Virus record (IMG/VR): IMGVR_UViG_3300049596_000150
Span: 1 to 33,241 of that record
Reading direction: 5' to 3' (one strand)
DNA length: 33,241 bases
Origin: a virus
Within the stretch, counting starts at the first letter, position 1, and every line of letters starts with the position of its first letter. The notes beneath the pieces are model-generated. The model had not been told where the DNA came from. It saw only the letters and a program-made list of their open reading frames with translations, and did not search any database. Of the stretch, positions 16,743 to 23,939 are shown one piece after another. The translations under genes and the position numbers were made by a program.

Positions 16743-17347
16743 TTTGTGAATATCACATCCCTGTTAACCCGGTCGGCTATCCGGTAGCCCATGTCGGCCA
16801 GTAGGTTGATCGTGTCCATGTCGGTGTAGCCGTATCGCTCACCGTGACCTTTAAGCTCCAGCGTGATGACCGGCCAGCTCGCCTCTATCGTTGCAATGGC
16901 GCCCAGAATCGCCTGGTGCTCAGATCCCTCAACATCGAGCTGCAGCAGGTCGCAGTCGGTCACGCCCAGGCTGTCAATCGGCAGAACGTCAAACTCGTTG
17001 CCCTCCTTGATCTGGTGGGCGCCAATGTTGTCGGGATAAATCTGGTCAATTGCTGCCTTGCCGTAATCCTGCCCAAACGCCGCCCTGCGGATGATCACTC
17101 GCGGCTGGCTGGCGGTATTGATGGCCAGCGCCTCGTAGTTTGCTGCGTCCGGCTCGACGGTGTATACACGCTCAAACTTCTGCGCCAGCGCCATCGGGTA
17201 CACGCCGACATTGCCACCGGCCTGTATTGCGGTCCTGAACTGCCGGCACAGATCCAAACTGACGCCTAAATCCGACACCTCGGCCAACACCGCCTGGATG
17301 CAGTGTTCATCCCTTTCAGGAACCGCCCAGCCGCTATGCTGACGCAT
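16739..17347 (-). CDS. FkbM-type SAM-dependent methyltransferase
   Basis: This 202-residue protein matches the FkbM methyltransferase family, which methylates hydroxyl groups of sugars or related compounds using S-adenosylmethionine. Visible motifs are IQAGGNVGVYPMALAQKF (41-58), the SAM-binding Gly loop; VYTVEPDAANYEALAINTAS (61-80), with an acidic residue for the ribose; FDVLPIDSL (119-127); and LLQLDVEGSEHQAILGA (134-150), the characteristic family signature. The length is shorter than many bacterial FkbM proteins but the core is complete. It overlaps the glycosyltransferase gene upstream by 14 bp. The pairing suggests glycan building and capping during infection; the acceptor is unknown. 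Confidence 0.85.
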   Translation of the reverse strand: MRQHSGWAVPERDEHCIQAVLAEVSDLGVSLDLCRQFRTAIQAGGNVGVYPMALAQKFERVYTVEPDAANYEALAINTASQPRVIIRRAAFGQDYGKAAIDQIYPDNIGAHQIKEGNEFDVLPIDSLGVTDCDLLQLDVEGSEHQAILGAIATIEASWPVITLELKGHGERYGYTDMDTINLLADMGYRIADRVNRDVIFTK

Positions 17348-17930
17348 ATTGCACCCTAGTCTGCTCCCACGGGCGCGGCTTGCCGTGAAACGCGATCAGG
17401 CGATCCTCGGCCTGCACCCCGTTCGGCAGTATGTCGACCTTGAATGACTTGATGCCGGGCGTAATGTCCTGCCAGTATTTTACCGGCTGGTCACGCAGCG
17501 CCCATTCCAGATAGACCTGATCACCCCCTTCGCAGTAGCGGTCGCCCGCCTTGAATGCGTCATAGATAAACTCATGCGGCTTTGACCACCACATCAGGCT
17601 GGATTGCATTGCCCGCGGGTTGGCGGCGCCGCGGTAAACATCGCGCATGATCACAAAGTCGTGCGGTCGCGCGGCCTCCAGCAGCTCGGTGCAGTCGCCC
17701 ACCAAAACGGTATCAAGATCCATGTACAAAGCTGTCGGCAGCCGGAAAAGCTCAACCTTCGACCACCAGCCCGGCCAGTCGTGTGCAAGCTGCAGCGTCT
17801 TGCAGTCCAAATCCATGTCGGTCAGGCAGATAAACTCCTCACCTGGCAGGAAGCGGTCGCACATCTCCTGCAGCGCGTAGACATGCGCCGGCAGGAATTC
17901 ACCGCCCGACTTTAAGACGCAGGCAATCAT
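17334..17930 (-). CDS. Putative glycosyltransferase, GT8-like
   Basis: This 198-residue protein has the layout of a small nucleotide-sugar glycosyltransferase. An N-terminal beta-alpha start (MIACVLKSGGEFLPAHVYAL) leads to YMDLDTVLVGD (69-79), where DLD is a DxD metal/nucleotide-sugar motif. EGGDQVYLEWAL (134-145) resembles the D-Q-D region of GT8-like enzymes. FHGKPRPWE (181-189) resembles the C-terminal HxGxxKPW motif. It starts at ATG 17930, overlapping the small upstream gene as ATGA, and overlaps the FkbM gene by 14 bp. With its methyltransferase neighbour it probably modifies a virion glycan or host surface sugar. Donor and acceptor are unknown. Confidence 0.8.
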   Translation of the reverse strand: MIACVLKSGGEFLPAHVYALQEMCDRFLPGEEFICLTDMDLDCKTLQLAHDWPGWWSKVELFRLPTALYMDLDTVLVGDCTELLEAARPHDFVIMRDVYRGAANPRAMQSSLMWWSKPHEFIYDAFKAGDRYCEGGDQVYLEWALRDQPVKYWQDITPGIKSFKVDILPNGVQAEDRLIAFHGKPRPWEQTRVQYASA

Positions 17931-18085
17931 TTTTTGTCTGGCTTTGCCGTCTTTGCTGATTCGCGGAATGCGGTAGCAGTAGGCGCACCAGGTGAGCCTG
18001 GCTTACGCATACGCTCGCCCGACCCTGCCTTGATGCGTTCCTGCTTGGCAAGGATGTTTGCGTACAGACCGGGCTTGTTCATCAT
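17927..18085 (-). CDS. Small basic conserved phage protein (52 residues)
   Basis: This short protein starts MMNKPGLYANILAKQERIKA and continues GSGERMRKPGSPGAPTATAF, ending in RESAKTAKPDKK. I recognise the pattern KPGLYANI.AK..RI..GSGE.MRKPG..GAPT...F..SAKTAK from many phage genomes, where it lies near the terminase. Its function is unknown. The first ATG (18085) overlaps the upstream stop as ATGA, and the stop overlaps the glycosyltransferase start as ATGA. That coupling at both ends and the conserved pattern make it a real gene despite its size. Confidence 0.82.
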   Translation of the reverse strand: MMNKPGLYANILAKQERIKAGSGERMRKPGSPGAPTATAFRESAKTAKPDKK

Positions 18086-18405
18086 GCGCTAAAAATGCCA
18101 ACGGCCATTACTTCAGAACCGGCGCCGGTTGTGATCTTCCAAGCGCCGTCCTTGCTAACCACATTCAACTCAACGTTATAAACGCCAACCCCACCGCCGA
18201 CCGCATTGGGCAAAATGGTGTGCGTCAGGATGCCTGTGCCGCTGCCATCAACAACTTGCACAAGGCTGCTTGCAGCCGTGGCCACTGTAATGACAATACG
18301 GTGCAGGTAGTCACCGACCGCGCCAGTGCCACCCAAAACCTGCGCCGATTGGGACGCAGCAACGTGCTCATATTGATACCGATACGGATTGTTTACGCCA
18401 CTCAT
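18082..18405 (-). CDS. Small beta-rich protein after terminase, possibly virion-associated
   Basis: This 107-residue protein begins MSGVNNPYRYQYEHVAASQS. The start at 18405 overlaps the terminase stop as ATGA; a longer frame to 18441 overlaps terminase more deeply and is less likely. The body is low in charge, Gly/Val/Thr-rich and beta-structured (VGDYLHRIVITVATAASSLV, then DGSGTGILTHTILPN). Such small proteins near the terminase of short-tailed phages are often minor head or fibre proteins. No family name is recognised. Confidence 0.68.
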   Translation of the reverse strand: MSGVNNPYRYQYEHVAASQSAQVLGGTGAVGDYLHRIVITVATAASSLVQVVDGSGTGILTHTILPNAVGGGVGVYNVELNVVSKDGAWKITTGAGSEVMAVGIFSA

Positions 18406-19739
18406 AATCTGCCCCTCTTGGTTGTTTTCATCGTTGCCCACATGTCGTTCAAAGTTACTGTGTTGTCCGGCCCGACCAGCAGCGGTTTAACCCTGTCCGG
18501 CGGCTTGACGGTCGGCTCGGCTCGCCAGGCTATGGCAAGCATACGCATGGCGTCTGCCGGGTGCGAGCACCAATCGTGCCGCGGCGTCTGCCGGAATGCC
18601 TTTTTGTCCTCGTCGAATTCTCTTTGATACTGGCGCAGCGCCTCGATGCCCTCGGCGCAATGCTCCACGTGGAACCAAGTGTTCGGCAGCATCTGCCGCA
18701 CCGCTTGGATGCCGTCCTGCACACTCAAGTCCGGCACGATGGCCATGTTGTTGATGCCCAGGTATTCAGCCATCTGCTCAATGATCGACTTGCCCTGCGC
18801 GGCCAGCGTTTTGGCGCGTGCGTCGTGCGGCAGGTAGTGCTTGCCGTACTTGTAAGGCTTGCCGTTGACCACTGCGGCCAGCTCCGCAATGTTGGCGCCC
18901 GACACCGCGTAGTAATCAATTACGTGGATCTCGCCGCGGATGACCTGGTAGAACCAGATCGCGGTATCGTCCCGGTAGCCCAAATCCCACGCGGTATGCA
19001 CCGGCACTTCGGGCTGGTAGTCGACCTGGCAGATCCGGCCTTCCTCGGTCGCCTCGCGCATCTCTGTGCCGTAGAAGGCGCCGAGGATCGCGGCCTCAAA
19101 GCTGCACTCGTATTCCTGATCGAACTGGTCTTTGCTCAGTTGCGACCTGGCGGCATCCAGCTCGGTGGCCGGCAGCAGTCCCGACCTACTGGCTGGCAGC
19201 TCGAGCAGAAACCAGTCCGCGGTTTGCTTGGCGGCAGTCTGCCGGATGTCGTAGAACTGGTTTTTGCCCTTCGGTGTGCCGCCAAACACGCACCAGCCCT
19301 GCTTGTCCGATAGTGCCGGTCTGACCACGTTACCCCAGACGCTAGGCTTGAAGTCGCCGAATTCGTCCAGGTAGACGCCGCTAAACCCCAGCCCGCGCAT
19401 GGCGTCGGCGTTGTCGGCGCCAAACAGCCGGATCTTGCTGTTGTTGAGCAGCGTGACGGTCAGCTCGGCCTCGTTCGCCTCTTTGCTAATTGGTCTGCTG
19501 TAGTGCTTCAAGTAATCCCAGACCACTGACTTGGCCTGGCTGCGATAGGGCGCCACGTAACCGTAAAGCGGCATCGAGTCTTTGCTTGTGAAGGCAGCGC
19601 GGATCATGTCGTTGATAGCCGCCACGGTCTTGCCGGCGCGTCGGTGCGCGACCAGACAGGCCCAGCGGTGCGTCCGGTTGTGGAATGGCATAAACGCTTT
19701 GCGCGGCGCATAAGGGATTTCGACCTTGACGATGCTCAC
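18402..19739 (-). CDS. terL: Terminase large subunit
   Basis: This 445-residue protein is the DNA-packaging motor ATPase and nuclease. Walker A is AHRRAGKTV (31-39), Walker B is GVYLDEFG (121-128) and the coupling motif is GGTPKG (153-158). The RNase H-like nuclease has WDLGYRDDTA (251-260), PHDA (304-307) and HPADAMR (393-399) as acidic metal-binding positions. Length and order are standard for podovirus TerL. Its ATG 19739 overlaps the TerS stop by 4 bp (ATGA), the usual coupled pair. It cuts concatemeric DNA and drives it through the portal at 12481-14835. Confidence 0.96.
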   Translation of the reverse strand: MSIVKVEIPYAPRKAFMPFHNRTHRWACLVAHRRAGKTVAAINDMIRAAFTSKDSMPLYGYVAPYRSQAKSVVWDYLKHYSRPISKEANEAELTVTLLNNSKIRLFGADNADAMRGLGFSGVYLDEFGDFKPSVWGNVVRPALSDKQGWCVFGGTPKGKNQFYDIRQTAAKQTADWFLLELPASRSGLLPATELDAARSQLSKDQFDQEYECSFEAAILGAFYGTEMREATEEGRICQVDYQPEVPVHTAWDLGYRDDTAIWFYQVIRGEIHVIDYYAVSGANIAELAAVVNGKPYKYGKHYLPHDARAKTLAAQGKSIIEQMAEYLGINNMAIVPDLSVQDGIQAVRQMLPNTWFHVEHCAEGIEALRQYQREFDEDKKAFRQTPRHDWCSHPADAMRMLAIAWRAEPTVKPPDRVKPLLVGPDNTVTLNDMWATMKTTKRGRL

Positions 19740-20017
19740 TCTGTAATTCGCCAGGTCGCTTCAACGACCTGCGGCCCGCCGTCTGGTCCGCTGACCTCTG
19801 ACCGCGCCAGCTTCGGGATATGGTATTCAATGGCCTTCAGGTACAGATCCGCGGCCTTGCCGGGATCTTCCAAAGCCACCTCACCAAGCCATTGGGCAAA
19901 GTTGCCCGCGTTATTTTGAGCGATCAGCGCAATGGCATTACGCACATCGACCGTGGTCTTGTTACCGACCCCGGCCTTGCGCCCGCCTGTTTTTGGTATT
20001 CCTTTAGGTCTTGCCAT
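19736..20017 (-). CDS. terS: Terminase small subunit-like protein
   Basis: This 93-residue protein starts MARPKGIPKTGGRKAGVGNK, a basic N-terminus followed by a helical body (DVRNAIALIAQNNAGNFAQW), with YLKAIEYHIPKLARSEVSGP near the end. This KG.PK.GGR..G..NK start is typical of small phage TerS proteins that recognise phage DNA. It directly precedes TerL with an ATGA overlap. There is no clear Shine-Dalgarno directly before ATG 20017. An array of TAAGTG repeats lies just upstream (20032-20073). Confidence comes from position and pattern together. Confidence 0.85.
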   Translation of the reverse strand: MARPKGIPKTGGRKAGVGNKTTVDVRNAIALIAQNNAGNFAQWLGEVALEDPGKAADLYLKAIEYHIPKLARSEVSGPDGGPQVVEATWRITE

Positions 20018-20031
20018 TTCTGTTTTAATCT

Positions 20032-20073
20032 TAAGTGGATACTCACTTACATTGTAAGTGGTCGCTTACTTAC
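20032..20073. promoter_or_regulatory. Operator-like alternating TAAGTG/CACTTA repeats upstream of the terminase operon
   Basis: Within 42 bp there are TAAGTG (20032-20037), CACTTA (20044-20049), TAAGTG (20055-20060) and two further CTTAC half-sites (20065-20069, 20069-20073). They form two small inverted repeats, AAGTG-CACTT and GTAAG-CTTAC. They lie 15 bp before the TerS start, at the head of the late operon. A regulator binding site is the simplest reading. I do not see a convincing -35/-10 pair here. Confidence 0.4.
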
Positions 20074-20108
20074 GTTCCATATACTGCATTGCAACAACCA
20101 GTCATTAC

Positions 20109-20399
20109 TCAATTAAACTTATAATTTAATCCAACCCCATATTGCGGATTGAATTTGTTAATTTTGAAATCGCCTTGCGGTGTCGGCACTTTACCTATTG
20201 CCCCGCCACCCCCAAAATAAGGCGATACGGTCAAGCGATTAGTCACGGGAATATCAAGCGTTGCCCGGCCACCACCATCTAGCAATCTAGCGCCGCGAGA
20301 ATTGTCATAGCCGCCGTCGCCTTCTATTCTCATTTTCATTGCGCGATCTTGATTTTCTGAAACCATCAATCCAGCTATCAGTTTTTCAATGTCAGTCAT
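20109..20399 (-). CDS. Small Gly-rich protein with outer-membrane-like beta C-terminus
   Basis: This 96-residue protein starts MTDIEKLIAGLMVSENQDRA, with a helical N-terminus and no signal peptide. The remainder is beta/Gly-rich: LDGGGRATLDIPVTNRLTVS, then PYFGGGG, ending in YGVGLNYKFN, a terminal aromatic pattern like that of outer-membrane beta barrels. Four or so amphipathic strands can be drawn, too few for a full barrel by itself. ATG 20399 overlaps the upstream stop as TAATG. It lies just before the terminase operon. I have seen similar small proteins in podovirus genomes without known function. Confidence 0.65.
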   Translation of the reverse strand: MTDIEKLIAGLMVSENQDRAMKMRIEGDGGYDNSRGARLLDGGGRATLDIPVTNRLTVSPYFGGGGAIGKVPTPQGDFKINKFNPQYGVGLNYKFN

Positions 20400-20764
20400 T
20401 ATTTCAACTCACGCAGCTTGTAACATGTGGAGTCCAGCAGCTCGCACAGCTCGTCGATGATGTTCATCAATTGGCTGTCGTCGGGCAGCACCTTACGCAT
20501 TCCGTCAACAAAGTCTTTGATCTTCTGAATGTAAGTCAACGGCACTTTCGCAATATGGAAATCAGCCGGGTAAGTATCGATCACATCGTATGCACCTTGA
20601 TACGCTTCGGCCCAGCGGTCAGCAATATCGACCACGGCTTCATAATAACGCCCCAGCGCCTTGTGCTCAGAATAGCTTTTCGTCTGCAAGTGCATGAAAT
20701 GGGCGTTCGTGCCTGAGTGCAACAAGACAGAAACAAACAGCGCGGCATTTTTCTGATGATTCAT
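20399..20764 (-). CDS. DUF5856-type protein, ferritin-like helical
   Basis: This 121-residue protein is helical, with LHSGTNAHFMHLQTKSYSEH (15-34) followed by KALGRYYEAVVDIADRWAEA and YQGAYDVI. The pattern of a helix with AHxxHLQT and later HKALxxYY resembles the DUF5856 phage family, in which His and Glu positions suggest a ferritin-like bundle. No function is established. An AAAGGGCAGC ribosome binding site precedes ATG 20764. The leader carries a strong stem-loop (20784-20827) and mini-ORFs, so its expression may be controlled after transcription. Confidence 0.7.
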   Translation of the reverse strand: MNHQKNAALFVSVLLHSGTNAHFMHLQTKSYSEHKALGRYYEAVVDIADRWAEAYQGAYDVIDTYPADFHIAKVPLTYIQKIKDFVDGMRKVLPDDSQLMNIIDELCELLDSTCYKLRELK

Positions 20765-20783
20765 GCTGCCCTTTCAAATAGGC

Positions 20784-20827
20784 AACGGCGACCAATTGGT
20801 GAGCGCCCGCATCGCTCAGTCGCCGTT
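20784..20827 (-). promoter_or_regulatory. Strong stem-loop in the leader of the DUF5856-type gene
   Basis: AACGGCGAC (20784-20792) pairs with GTCGCCGTT (20819-20827), and inside it TGAGCG (20800-20805) pairs with CGCTCA (20813-20818). This gives 15 bp in two helices, with a one-sided CAATTGG bulge. It has no following T-run, so it is not a standard terminator. It lies about 20 bp before ATG 20764 and overlaps a short frame, MRALTNWSPLPI, preceded by two other mini-ORFs (MGVGSTP and MRVFP). A translational leader or structured RNA is possible. Confidence 0.5.
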
Positions 20828-20907
20828 TACGGGAATACGCGCATCAAGGAGTCGAACCGACGCCCATTTATCTTAGTCCTCAATAATTCTGCGTGCAAGC
20901 ACAAAAA

Positions 20908-21216
20908 TCAGGATAAATCCACAATTCGCTGCACGTAACGGCCTTTTGCGTTTTTCCTCCAGCCGTGGATCTCAACCCGGACCCCGGCCTCGCGCACCCG
21001 GCCGATGGTGTCGGAGTCCGTAACCTTTGCCACCCGGTTGGCTACGGCCTCGGCCGTGACCTGGACCGCGAGCACCTCACCGCGCCGGATGGCCAGCAGG
21101 TCGGCCCAGCCCCAGAGATCCTTACGCGTTCGGGTAAAGCTGTTCCATTTCTCGACCACTTCGACCAGGTAGCCGAGTTCCCGTAAAGCTGCCAGGCTGC
21201 GTTGTGTTGGTGTCAT
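20908..21216 (-). CDS. Small PD-(D/E)XK-like nuclease-type protein
   Basis: This 102-residue protein is read from ATG 21216, which has a good AAGGATTAAG ribosome binding site; the longer frame to 21252 would begin inside the repeat array. The sequence has TRTRKDLWGWADLLAIRRGE (about 29-48) followed by VLAVQVTAEAVANRV (49-63). The D-(x)n-QVT arrangement is like the PD-(D/E)XK nuclease core, with Gln in the usual E/K-side position as in Holliday-junction-resolvase-like proteins. VRVEIHGWRKNAKGRYVQRI follows. It follows the primase gene and repeat array, fitting a replication or repair role. Catalytic activity is uncertain. Confidence 0.68.
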   Translation of the reverse strand: MTPTQRSLAALRELGYLVEVVEKWNSFTRTRKDLWGWADLLAIRRGEVLAVQVTAEAVANRVAKVTDSDTIGRVREAGVRVEIHGWRKNAKGRYVQRIVDLS

Positions 21217-21234
21217 CTTAATCCTTAGTTGTTT

Positions 21235-21445
21235 TGCGCCAATGTGCGCCATAGTGCGCCAATGTGCGCTATCTTAAACATTGGCGCACATCGCCGCAGC
21301 CGGTGCGCCAATGCGCCGAAGCGCGGCGGGGGGGTATGGGGGGAGGAGCGCGGCGCACTTTTTAACCTCTTTGGCGCACTTTTGTTAGTTCTCACTAACA
21401 TATCAATTATCCTCCTTTTCTTCTTTTCCTGGCTGCATTGGCGCA
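21235..21445. repeat. TGCGCCAA/TTGGCGCA repeat array, candidate replication origin or operator
   Basis: Direct copies begin at 21235, 21245, 21255 and 21265 (TGCGCCAA, TGCGCCAT, TGCGCCAA, TGCGCTAT), exactly 10 bp apart, about one helical turn. Further copies follow: TTGGCGCA at 21281 (inverted), TGCGCCAA at 21304, TGCGCC at 21312, GGCGCA at 21352 and TTGGCGCA at 21371. One more at 21438 lies inside the 3' end of the primase gene. The array fills the 186-bp gap between the primase-helicase stop and the nuclease-like start. Iterons near a primase gene suggest an origin. Confidence 0.6.
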
Positions 21446-23496
21446 CTTCCGACCACAAACACCTCACGCATTTTTCGGTCTTTGGTGCGGAAAACGGCCC
21501 GATATATCTGGCCCTCGGCTTGCAATTCGGCCAGCAAATCCATCAGGTCGGATGCCGTTTTGACGGACTTCGGGAACCCTGCACGCTTGCTCAATAGGTG
21601 CCAAACCGAGAATCCGCCGGTATTGGATGTGGTTACTGTTTCGCCCCGATTGTTAAAGTCCTGAATCATTGAAACCAGAATTACCTTTGCCGCATCATTG
21701 GAGCGCGCGCGCTCGGCTGACACAAAAGCGGCCGCGGCAGCGGCGCCGGCGTCGGTAAATGTCCCATCCTGCAACGGCACGCCGTCATGCCAGCGCAGGC
21801 GCACCGGCTTTGCCCGCGGCCCCAGATTGGCCTTCTGGTGCTCGATGGTCAGGCAATCCTCGTCCTTTTCGACGTTTAAAGACAGGCGCGAGCGCACCGA
21901 GTTGTGCCAGGCAGTGGAGCCGGAATAATCCTCTTTGCCAGCCTCCCTGCCCGAAATTGCTGAAACCTTGTTAACGTGAGCGAGCAGCAGGACAGCGCGT
22001 CCTGGTCGGGCGATACGGGAGCGCAGGGACCGGACAAACTGGCGCACTCGAGCGCGTTTGATTTCGTCATCGTCAAAGGTGTCGCTGGCGTTATCGACCA
22101 CCACCAGGCCGATATTGCGTCTGGCAACCAGCTCGGACAGGGCGCCAAGTAGCTTGGTTTCTGTCACGCCGCGCGCGTCGCGGTGCAGCGCCGGATCGAT
22201 GTCGGAGGCGTCCAGGAGCAGCAGCTTGCCATTCAGCTCGGCTGGCGCCACGGACAGCGCCTTACATAGACTATGGAAGCGCCGCAAAATGACCTGTGCG
22301 CCGTCCTCGCCGCTAAAGAACAGGACAGACGCAGCCACGGTGTCCAGACCGCAGAACGGCCGTCCTAAAGCCACGTGAATGGCTAAAGACATGGCCACAT
22401 ACGATTTACCGCTGCCGCCGTGACCAGCCAGCAGCGTGACTTCGTTGTGCGGTATCCAGCGGTCAACGAAATGCGGTATTACCGCAAATGGATCGGCAAA
22501 TGAGTCAAAATTCAATAATTGCTTTTCAAGATCTGAAATTGTGACTTCCGGTTCTGGTGTTGCGGAGCTGGTGCCTGACATGGGGTTTTTCCATCCTGCC
22601 GCCTGTGCGCGGGAAAATAGGGTTTTTATCGTCACGCCAGCCGCCCGCTTGGTCGAAAAAGACAGCCACTTTGCCCGTTGAATCTTGTGGTCAAACTTAC
22701 CCGACCGGCCTGACCAATCCACCCATACTTGGTAAGCCAGGTCGCCCAGCCCGGTTGCGTGCAGCGCCATGCCCGCCTCAATCCACTGGTGATAGTCCTC
22801 GGCATCGAGCACCGTCAGCGCGTCAGCGGCCTCGGCGAGCTGCACCGGCAAGGTGTAATTGCCGAGATTGGGAGAGCTGGGCCCCCCTGTTTCCGATGCT
22901 GGCTCCATGAGCAGTCGTTCCAACCAGACCGGTGCGCGGGCCGGTGTGAACCCGGCCAGCAGATCTAACCCGTCATCCCAAGCATACCGGCGCCCGGAAT
23001 GGTGGATGGATGGCTCGGCAACGATATAACCGTTGGCCTTTACGTCAATACCCTGCGCCAGCTTGCCACGGCAGCGTTTGACAGCCTCGGCATCGATCCT
23101 GAACAGGTAGTGCCACCCGTTACCGCTGCGCTGCGTGGGAGTCTCTGGTAGCGCCCCGTTAGCCTGTATCAGCGCGTCCCAGCTCAAATGCCCAAGATTG
23201 CGTGTATCGACATCGAGCGCCACGCAGCCGGCGTCGCCCATAGCCAGCCCGATGTTGGCGGTCGGCCACTTGCTCCACCAACCGCGAATGGTCATCTCGT
23301 CGGCGCTGGCCTCGGTTGCCCCATGTGCGGTCAGCGGGTGCTTGCCGGGTGATCGGCAGTCAGTATCGCCGCAAGTGCACACACCGGCGCGGATGCTGTT
23401 TAACGGCAGAACACGAAAGCCGCGGAGCGCGTATTTCAAGGCGGCATCCAGTAGCACTTTGGGATGCAGCTCGACAACGGGATCATTTTCAGTCAT
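21403..23496 (-). CDS. Primase-polymerase / RepA-like helicase fusion protein
   Basis: This 697-residue protein joins an N-terminal bifunctional primase-polymerase domain to a C-terminal AAA ATPase. Primase motifs are CVALDVDTRN (91-100), a metal-binding DxD; QRSGNGWHYLF (122-132); and GIDVKANGYIVAEPSIHHSG (149-168). A PriCT-2-like linker follows, with DYHQWIEAGMALHATG and YQVWVDWSGRSGKFD. Walker A is GHGGSGKSY (358-366), Walker B is GLVVVDNA (463-470), and LLLAHVNK (503-510) resembles the RepA/DnaB-type sensor. It makes primers and unwinds DNA at the phage fork. It is the main replication gene here; no DNA polymerase gene is recognised, so host polymerase is probably used. The stop lies 186 bp before the next gene. 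Confidence 0.92.
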   Translation of the reverse strand: MTENDPVVELHPKVLLDAALKYALRGFRVLPLNSIRAGVCTCGDTDCRSPGKHPLTAHGATEASADEMTIRGWWSKWPTANIGLAMGDAGCVALDVDTRNLGHLSWDALIQANGALPETPTQRSGNGWHYLFRIDAEAVKRCRGKLAQGIDVKANGYIVAEPSIHHSGRRYAWDDGLDLLAGFTPARAPVWLERLLMEPASETGGPSSPNLGNYTLPVQLAEAADALTVLDAEDYHQWIEAGMALHATGLGDLAYQVWVDWSGRSGKFDHKIQRAKWLSFSTKRAAGVTIKTLFSRAQAAGWKNPMSGTSSATPEPEVTISDLEKQLLNFDSFADPFAVIPHFVDRWIPHNEVTLLAGHGGSGKSYVAMSLAIHVALGRPFCGLDTVAASVLFFSGEDGAQVILRRFHSLCKALSVAPAELNGKLLLLDASDIDPALHRDARGVTETKLLGALSELVARRNIGLVVVDNASDTFDDDEIKRARVRQFVRSLRSRIARPGRAVLLLAHVNKVSAISGREAGKEDYSGSTAWHNSVRSRLSLNVEKDEDCLTIEHQKANLGPRAKPVRLRWHDGVPLQDGTFTDAGAAAAAAFVSAERARSNDAAKVILVSMIQDFNNRGETVTTSNTGGFSVWHLLSKRAGFPKSVKTASDLMDLLAELQAEGQIYRAVFRTKDRKMREVFVVGSAPMQPGKEEKEDN

Positions 23497-23512
23497 CTCG
23501 ACACCCTCATAT

Positions 23513-23938
23513 TCATGTCAAACTTTCAAATTCGTCGATGGGAATTTCATACGCCGGGCTTTGGTCCTGCCAATCACCACGATCCTGCCTGCCGCAAAAC
23601 TTTATTGGATAGGCTTTCTTAAAATTCAGAAAGGCAATATCTCCAGCCCACGACACGACCAACAAAAAAGGCAACCCAGTTTCATGTGCCAATTGTTTGC
23701 CAAACATTGCTTTATCAACGTTGAAAAAATAAGTCGGATATTTATCACGCGGCACTGCTCTGCTCTTAATTTCAACCCAAGCTAGGCACATGCTGTCTTG
23801 TGTAAAAATGTAATCCATAGGATACATTTTCGGCAGCTTGACCATTACGCCACCCCACTGGTCAGCAACATGCTTAGCTATCCCTTGCTCATTTTTTAGC
23901 TGTGTTTGGGTTTCGTAAATAGGGCGAGCGTGTTGCAT
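23513..23938 (-). CDS. PD-(D/E)XK-like phage nuclease
   Basis: This 141-residue protein is read from ATG 23938 (MQHARPIYETQTQLKNEQGI), 1 bp after the upstream stop; a longer frame to 24016 overlaps that gene and is unlikely. YPMDYIFTQ (about 39-47) followed by CLAWVEIKSRAVPRDKYPTY (about 51-70) gives the D-(x)n-ExK arrangement of a PD-(D/E)XK nuclease. VVSWAGDIAFLNFKKAYPIK is a beta-hairpin-like segment. It lies 16 bp upstream of the primase-helicase gene, consistent with replication or recombination use. Substrate is unknown. Confidence 0.72.
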   Translation of the reverse strand: MQHARPIYETQTQLKNEQGIAKHVADQWGGVMVKLPKMYPMDYIFTQDSMCLAWVEIKSRAVPRDKYPTYFFNVDKAMFGKQLAHETGLPFLLVVSWAGDIAFLNFKKAYPIKFCGRQDRGDWQDQSPAYEIPIDEFESLT

Positions 23939-23939
23939 G

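Noticed and set aside
20830-20890. tRNA-like GGTTCGACTCC segment in the leader of the DUF5856-type gene
   Set aside because: The T-loop-like motif has only two flanking stem pairs, and no matching acceptor or anticodon arm is visible. It is not a tRNA.
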